Positions 59,615 through 64,000 of a stretch of 64,000 nucleotides of DNA are shown here, piece after piece (positions within the stretch are counted from its first letter, which is position 1; each line of letters starts with the position of its first letter). The stretch is from the NCBI GenBank assembly GCA_965229095.1, contig OZ245855.1:3286001-3350000 (forward strand), given 5' to 3'. The notes beneath the pieces were generated by a model. That model saw only the letters and a list, made by a program, of their open reading frames with translations, was not told where the DNA came from and searched no databases. Position numbers and translations under genes: made by a program. Origin of the DNA: Taibaiella sp965229095. Its GTDB lineage: Bacteria; Bacteroidota; Bacteroidia; Chitinophagales; Chitinophagaceae.

Positions 59615-60325
59615 TTAAATAGATTGGGCTTCAATAAAAATGGATTGGGCTACTTTTTTAATCAGCGGTAAGCGCTCGGCAATGTTACCGATGGCAATGG
59701 ATGGCTTTACCAGGAAAGCGGGAATACCGGGCAGCAGAAAATCTCTAAAAGTTATTTTTATATTGGAATAACCGGCGTTCTGTAATTTGGCCCGGATAAA
59801 TGAGGGCGAGAAGGCCATTTCATCGGGTTCAAGTTTTGCCTTTTTCCGGAAATAATCATTTTTAAAAATGAGCTGGCAATAAGGATTATAAATATTGGGC
59901 TCCATAAATATCATTTTACCACCCGGTAACAGCAGGGTCTTGATCTTCGCCAGCGATTCGTCAAGTGTGGTGTATAAATGGTGCAGAATACCGTTGCCAT
60001 AAACGTAGTCGAACTTCCGATCCATGATCTGAGCCGCATTATTAAAGTCCAGCACTTCAAATTTAAGATTGGGCTTTTCAAAGTGTTCTGTGGCAGAGAC
60101 GATAAAGGGTTCGCAAAGATCGGTACCCAATATAGTCAACGGCGTTTTTTCGGCAATCCAGTTAGACATCTCTCCGGTACCACAACCTATTTCCAATCCT
60201 TTCTTCCCTTCGGTGGTTTCCATAGCTTCGATAAACCAATCAGCTCTCCGCATCATCCGTATTTTTGTGGAAGAAGCCATTTGAAATATCTGGTTATACC
60301 CTCTGTTATCCGTTATGTGTGACAT
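59615..60325 (-). CDS. SAM-dependent methyltransferase (class I)
   Basis: A 236-aa cytoplasmic methyltransferase. The AdoMet-binding motif I is GKKGLEIGCGTGEMSNWIAEKTPLTILGTDLCEPFI; motif II/III region FDYVYGNGILHHLYTTLDESLAKIKTLLLPGGKMIFMEPN. It lies 3 bp upstream of the GT39-type gene and 11 bp after the second methyltransferase gene, so it belongs to the same leftward operon. A role in modifying a glycan or lipid carrier made by the locus is inference; the substrate is unknown. Confidence 0.9.
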   Translation of the reverse strand: MSHITDNRGYNQIFQMASSTKIRMMRRADWFIEAMETTEGKKGLEIGCGTGEMSNWIAEKTPLTILGTDLCEPFIVSATEHFEKPNLKFEVLDFNNAAQIMDRKFDYVYGNGILHHLYTTLDESLAKIKTLLLPGGKMIFMEPNIYNPYCQLIFKNDYFRKKAKLEPDEMAFSPSFIRAKLQNAGYSNIKITFRDFLLPGIPAFLVKPSIAIGNIAERLPLIKKVAQSIFIEAQSI

Positions 60326-60336
60326 TCGTCGTTAAA

Positions 60337-61068
60337 TTATTTTTCTACAATAATAGTATAGCCAATAGGATCCTCGCCGGTTCCCAGTTGCAGCAGCAGG
60401 GACAAGTGCCCTATCAGTATTGCCAAAAACCAGAAAGGTAAAAGGGCCAGCAAAAAAGGCCAGGACCATATTTTTTTGATACTAGTAAGGTTCCGGTAAA
60501 AAAGCACGATTGTTTTAGCGCATATGGCGGTAACATCAGTACCCCTCGCCTGTATTTCTACTTTGCTGAAGCCGGAGAACATCTGTTTTAAGGTACTGGG
60601 CGTATAACGGAAATAATCATAGGGTATATAATGATACCGCGCGCTCCAGGGTATGGTAATGATTCCCTTGGCGCCTTTTTTACTTACCCGACACATATCA
60701 TCGACCAATGCCTGGTATTCAAAACAATGCTCCAGTACTTCGGTACAAAGAAAGGCATCAAAGAAGTCGTTTTCGAAAGGAATATGTTTGCCGTCGAATA
60801 CCATGACCCTTTCGTTTTTGTATTTAAAATCATTGGCTATAGCTACATCGATGCCATAATATTCTGTTTTCGGTTCCTGCAATAAATGATAGTACGGGCT
60901 ATCTCCGCAACCTACATCAAGCACCTTCCCGCTGAATTGCGGCAATTGCTTTTTTAGGGCAGAGTAGATAGTGAGTATCTGTAAATCAAGCAACATTCGC
61001 GCATAAAACTTCAGCTTATTGACGAATGTTGTTGGCGCCGTATTGGCTATCGGCTGAAATTGCTCCAT
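60337..61068 (-). CDS. SAM-dependent methyltransferase (class I)
   Basis: A 243-aa methyltransferase. Motif I is GKVLDVGCGDSPYYHLLQEPKTEYYGIDVA, with the acidic Asp at the end of strand 2; PFENDFFDAFLCTEVLEHCFEYQALVDDMCRVSKKGAKGIITIPW is the middle of the domain. The C-terminus has a hydrophobic segment (SWPFLLALLPFWFLAILIGHLSLLLQLG) that may anchor it to the membrane, unusual for class I enzymes. It lies 57 bp after the epimerase-GT2 fusion gene and 11 bp before the other methyltransferase gene in one operon. Substrate unknown. Confidence 0.85.
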   Translation of the reverse strand: MEQFQPIANTAPTTFVNKLKFYARMLLDLQILTIYSALKKQLPQFSGKVLDVGCGDSPYYHLLQEPKTEYYGIDVAIANDFKYKNERVMVFDGKHIPFENDFFDAFLCTEVLEHCFEYQALVDDMCRVSKKGAKGIITIPWSARYHYIPYDYFRYTPSTLKQMFSGFSKVEIQARGTDVTAICAKTIVLFYRNLTSIKKIWSWPFLLALLPFWFLAILIGHLSLLLQLGTGEDPIGYTIIVEK

Positions 61069-61125
61069 TTAAAACGAACAGAAATTAAATAATATCAAAA
61101 CAATAAAGACTCAGGAAGGATACTG

Positions 61126-63060
61126 TTATACTACCTTTTTAAATATATTTTTTCTAATAAACTTAGGCCGCTTCTTCGCCTCTTCAAGTATTTTAGCCTG
61201 ATACTCGCCTATCAGCGCAATACCCAGCATATTGAGCCCGCCGAAGAACAGCACCAATACAATAATCGTGGTGATACCGTGCGGTATACCGGGCAACAGG
61301 AAGTAAGCGATAATCTGGGCGATAATGGCAATAAAGGAAAGCACGGTAAGAAAACCGCCGAGGTAAGTCAATAGCTCAAGGGGCACAAAGCTGAAAGAGA
61401 AGATCGCCTTTCTCGCCCATCCTATATTTTTGCGCCAGTTGTTGGTGGTTACGCCAAACATCCGTTCCGGTCTTATATAATCCACACCTACCTGCTTAAA
61501 GCCTACCCAGGCGCGGAGGCCACGCAGGAACTGGTCGGTTTCCGGCAACTTGATCAATTCATCGACCACTTTACGGTCCATAAGGGAGAAATCGCCGGCA
61601 TCAAGGGGTATAGGCACATAGGATATGCTGCGGAAAAGCCGGTAAAATACTTTGTAGAAAAAAGCCAGGCGCTGGCTTCCTTCTCTTTTTACCCGCCTGC
61701 CATAAACCACATCGTTGCCCTCCTGCCATACTTTATAAAAATCTTCGATCAACTCGGGCGGGTCCTGCAGATCGCCGTCGAGCAGGATTACGCCATCGCC
61801 GGTGGCTATTTCCATACCGCTCAGGAAGGCAGCCTGCGAGCCGAAGTTACGGGCATGTTCTATAGCCACTACATGCTCGTCCGATTGTACCAGCGGATGC
61901 AGCACCTCCATGGTATTGTCCGGGCTGCAATCGTTTACAAATATGATCTCGTAATCTACATTTATTTTTTTGAAGGTTGCTGTCAGGCGCTGGTACATGA
62001 CCGGTATGGCCTGAGCGTCCTTATAACAGGCGATCACTGCGGTAAGCTTATGCCGTATCTTGTCCTGTATCAGCTTCTTTTCGTACAGGGGGTAGGAATA
62101 CTTCGCCTGCCAGTCTTTGGTTTGGACCAGGCCTTCTCCTAATGGAGTCTGGTTGCGCCAGCCCAACAGCGACTGCGCCAGAGAGGCATTACCATACCAT
62201 TCTTTCAGGTCCCATTTCCGGTTAGGCATCGAGCCCCACTGCGGCTCCTGAGCGATCTGGAATACGGCGCGGATCTCTTCCACGATAGACCTCAGCGTTG
62301 TTTTTTGCCCGCTGGCAATATTGATTGATCTGCCTCTTATCTTTTCGGCCGGTGCATTTGCCGCCAGCAAGGTAGCCCATACGGCATCGGCTACATAAAC
62401 GAAGTCGCGCGAAATATCGGGCTGCACCAGTACCGGGTATTGCTGCTCCATGCCTTTCTGGATCAACTGGGGCACCAGCCTGTCCGGCTCTTCGTATGGC
62501 CCATATATCGAATAATACCGGAGGTTGACTACCGGCATTTCCTTGAGTGTGCCGTAATAGCGTATAAGATAGGCCGCCGATATTTTGGTTACGGAATAGT
62601 GGCTATTGGGCATCAGCGCGTCGTCTTCGGCCGGTTGCTCGCTATTGAGTCCGTACTCCGACGAGCTTCCGGCATGCACCACCGCCCTTATGTTATAGTT
62701 GGAAGCTGCTTCCAGGATATGAAGCAGGCCCAGCATATTGGTCTTGTATATTTTTTCGACCACATCCTGCTTAGAGTAGGCGCCATAAGCCGCCAGGTCG
62801 AATATGGTTTTGAAGCGGTACTTGTCGAAGAGTGCGGTTACTTTATCTTTTTGCGTGATATCGCATTGCAGGATTTTCGACTGGTCTATATCGTCGAGCC
62901 GCCAGGGTACAAAAGGTTTGCTGGTAATGGCATACACATCGCTACGTTTGGCCAGAATAGCCCTGAAGAGGTTGGCGCCTATAAATCCGCCGGCCCCGAA
63001 TACTACGATCGGCCCTTCCAGCTTATCAATTTCCTGGTTAATCTGTACAGTTAAGTTCAC
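61126..63060 (-). CDS. Fusion of NAD-dependent epimerase/dehydratase and GT2 polyprenyl-phosphate-type glycosyltransferase
   Basis: A two-domain protein of about 644 aa. The N-terminal part is a short-chain epimerase/dehydratase: IVVFGAGGFIGANLFRAIL (NAD motif), DLAAYGAYSKQDVVEKIYKTNMLGL, and Tyr/Lys in NSHYSVTKISAAYLIRYYG. From about residue 330 a GT2 domain follows (TAVIACYKDAQAIPVMYQRLTATFKKINVDYEIIFVNDCSPDNT, then GVILLDGDLQDPPELIEDFYKVWQEGNDVVYGRRVKREGS), then two membrane helices (LLTYLGGFLTVLSFIAIIAQIIAYFLLPG and ITTIIVLVLFFGGLNMLGIALIGEY), like GtrB/dolichyl-phosphate-sugar synthases. Start: the frame is open to ATG 63126, but GTG 63060 overlaps the upstream TGA as GTGA and avoids a 70-bp overlap. 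It could couple NDP-sugar formation to loading on the carrier used by the GT39-type enzyme. Confidence 0.85.
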   Translation of the reverse strand: MNLTVQINQEIDKLEGPIVVFGAGGFIGANLFRAILAKRSDVYAITSKPFVPWRLDDIDQSKILQCDITQKDKVTALFDKYRFKTIFDLAAYGAYSKQDVVEKIYKTNMLGLLHILEAASNYNIRAVVHAGSSSEYGLNSEQPAEDDALMPNSHYSVTKISAAYLIRYYGTLKEMPVVNLRYYSIYGPYEEPDRLVPQLIQKGMEQQYPVLVQPDISRDFVYVADAVWATLLAANAPAEKIRGRSINIASGQKTTLRSIVEEIRAVFQIAQEPQWGSMPNRKWDLKEWYGNASLAQSLLGWRNQTPLGEGLVQTKDWQAKYSYPLYEKKLIQDKIRHKLTAVIACYKDAQAIPVMYQRLTATFKKINVDYEIIFVNDCSPDNTMEVLHPLVQSDEHVVAIEHARNFGSQAAFLSGMEIATGDGVILLDGDLQDPPELIEDFYKVWQEGNDVVYGRRVKREGSQRLAFFYKVFYRLFRSISYVPIPLDAGDFSLMDRKVVDELIKLPETDQFLRGLRAWVGFKQVGVDYIRPERMFGVTTNNWRKNIGWARKAIFSFSFVPLELLTYLGGFLTVLSFIAIIAQIIAYFLLPGIPHGITTIIVLVLFFGGLNMLGIALIGEYQAKILEEAKKRPKFIRKNIFKKVV

Positions 63061-63959
63061 TGGAGTATTGCTGCTATTTGGTTGTGTAAAAGCTCGCCTT
63101 GCAGGCCATTCAATTCCTGGTGCCATTGTTGGCTTCCATAACGACCATTGGGGTACCCCTTGGCATGCAGGCTACGCCATTGCAATGGAGTATCCAGTTC
63201 TGCGGCAAGTAATAAAGCAGCGATATGCTCGCCCAGTCCGCCGGCAGCATAATGCTCTTCTATCGTGATCACTTTACGCAAACGTTTTACGGATGCGATC
63301 AGTGCATCGGGAATATACAGCACCGGGAATATACCTACCACCCATATCTCCAATTGTTCCAGCAAGACGGGCGGCAGGCTCAAGAGGTTGGCTACCACAG
63401 GACCGGTACCGATCACCACAGCACCTTCTCCTTTTTGAATACATCTCCAGTCGGCGAAAGGCGCCAGGCCAGGCATGTCCTTGCCCTGGTTGAGCCTCAG
63501 GTAATTGGGCGATTTATCTTCGAGCATCATGGTTACGGCCTGCGCCACATCCTGCCCGGTAAAAGGGACATATACTTTCATATTGGGCAAAACCCGCATG
63601 GCGGCAATATCTTCCAGGTTGTGGTGGGTAGCGCCCATAATACCATATCCGTAACCGCCCCCGTTACCTACCAGCTTTACCGGCAGGTTGTGCAGACAGG
63701 CGTCATTTCTTATCTGTTCGTAGGGACGCAGGGTAACGAAAGGGGAAATGCTGTACACCCATGGGATAAACCCTTCGTGGGCCATAGCTGCCGCCATGGA
63801 AACCATATTCTGCTCTGCCACACCGGCATTGATAAAATGCGTTCCGAAGGTCTGCCTTACCTGCTCCAGCGCCATATAACCCAGGTCGCCGGTAATAAAT
63901 ACCTGGCCGGGCACAGAGCCGTGTTGTTCTATAATGGCTTGAGCAAACTCTATTCTCAT
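63057..63959 (-). CDS. Transketolase, C-terminal (second) subunit
   Basis: The second half of a split transketolase/DXS-like enzyme that binds ThDP together with the first-half subunit. 300 aa: MRIEFAQAIIEQHGSVPGQVFITGDLGYMALEQVRQTFGTHFINAGVAEQNMVSMAAAMAHEGFIPWVYSISPFVTLRPYEQIRNDACLHNLPVKLVG is the pyrimidine-binding part with the conserved Glu in AEQNMV. The C-terminal domain has VVIGTGPVVANLL and ITIEEHYAAGGLGEHIA. Split transketolases occur in central carbon metabolism and in sugar-modifying loci; here the position before an epimerase-GT2 fusion suggests the latter. TGA overlaps the fusion gene's GTG start. Confidence 0.88.
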   Translation of the reverse strand: MRIEFAQAIIEQHGSVPGQVFITGDLGYMALEQVRQTFGTHFINAGVAEQNMVSMAAAMAHEGFIPWVYSISPFVTLRPYEQIRNDACLHNLPVKLVGNGGGYGYGIMGATHHNLEDIAAMRVLPNMKVYVPFTGQDVAQAVTMMLEDKSPNYLRLNQGKDMPGLAPFADWRCIQKGEGAVVIGTGPVVANLLSLPPVLLEQLEIWVVGIFPVLYIPDALIASVKRLRKVITIEEHYAAGGLGEHIAALLLAAELDTPLQWRSLHAKGYPNGRYGSQQWHQELNGLQGELLHNQIAAILQ

Positions 63960-63965
63960 CGTATA

Positions 63966-64000
63966 TTAATTATTCTGCCTTGCGGTTTGTTCCAGGTATT
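63966..64000 (-). CDS. Possible 3' end of the transketolase N-terminal subunit gene
   Basis: The 40 bases upstream of the second-half subunit hold a frame ending in YLEQTARQNN-stop (TAA at 63966-63968), a helical C-terminus like that of transketolase first subunits. The other two frames also end in stops within this stretch, so the choice of frame is not certain. The gene lies beyond the right edge. Confidence 0.35.
   Translation of the reverse strand, partial: YLEQTARQNN

Overview
The window is a 64-kb piece of a Bacteroidota chromosome, most likely from a Chitinophagaceae-like bacterium (an inference; no rRNA gene is present). The evidence is several surface proteins with gliding/type IX secretion (T9SS) sorting domains, an alternative complex III operon, a TonB-linked outer-membrane receptor, LytTR two-component systems, split transketolase and L-ornithine aminotransferase genes of Bacteroidota type, a class II ribonucleotide reductase, and many promoters of the Bacteroidota form TAnnTTTG. 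Base composition is near 50% GC and coding is dense. I saw no tRNA, rRNA, CRISPR array, prophage or insertion sequence.

Layout. 1-2.1 kb: start of an act operon (actB partial, actA) behind a control region with five phased TGTCAT repeats. 2.1-8 kb: tilS and two large T9SS type B surface proteins. 8-16.5 kb: proS, a Gly/Tyr/Trp-rich secreted protein, nrdJ and an amino-acid permease. 16.5-20.4 kb: an RDD membrane protein and three adjacent secreted Ig-like/T9SS proteins. 20.4-23.2 kb: a HisKA_2 sensor kinase and its LytTR regulator. 23.2-29.8 kb: hutH, murF, two tandem secreted paralogues, a VIT-like membrane protein, rocD and ndk. 29.9-41.7 kb: a small membrane protein, a BamE-like protein, a TonB-type receptor, a VWA/rhodanese/SIMPL operon, a LytS/LytTR pair, a BatD-like protein and an S9 peptidase. 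41.7-49.4 kb: an ArsC-like reductase, nadB, a 3-hydroxyacyl-CoA dehydrogenase, dcd, a conserved hypothetical protein, a T9SS type A protein and a GNAT acetyltransferase, with dispersed intergenic repeats between them. 49.8-57.4 kb: a two-gene iron-sulphur oxidoreductase resembling a split ETF:menaquinone oxidoreductase, kmo, a stress-type protein, nadA and fadD. 57.5-64 kb: a glycan locus (GT39-type transferase with TPRs, two methyltransferases, an epimerase-GT2 fusion and a split transketolase).

Themes. NAD synthesis is represented by nadB and nadA, with kmo suggesting a kynurenine route as well. Fatty-acid oxidation is represented by fadD, a 3-hydroxyacyl-CoA dehydrogenase and the putative ETF:menaquinone oxidoreductase. 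fadD and the oxidoreductase share an identical palindrome, AATGAAC-N4-GTTCATT, suggesting one repressor. In the right-hand glycan locus, the fusion protein could make a lipid-linked sugar donor that the GT39-type enzyme uses. Several genes have a TAnnTTTG element only 4-5 nt before the start codon, which would give leaderless mRNAs.
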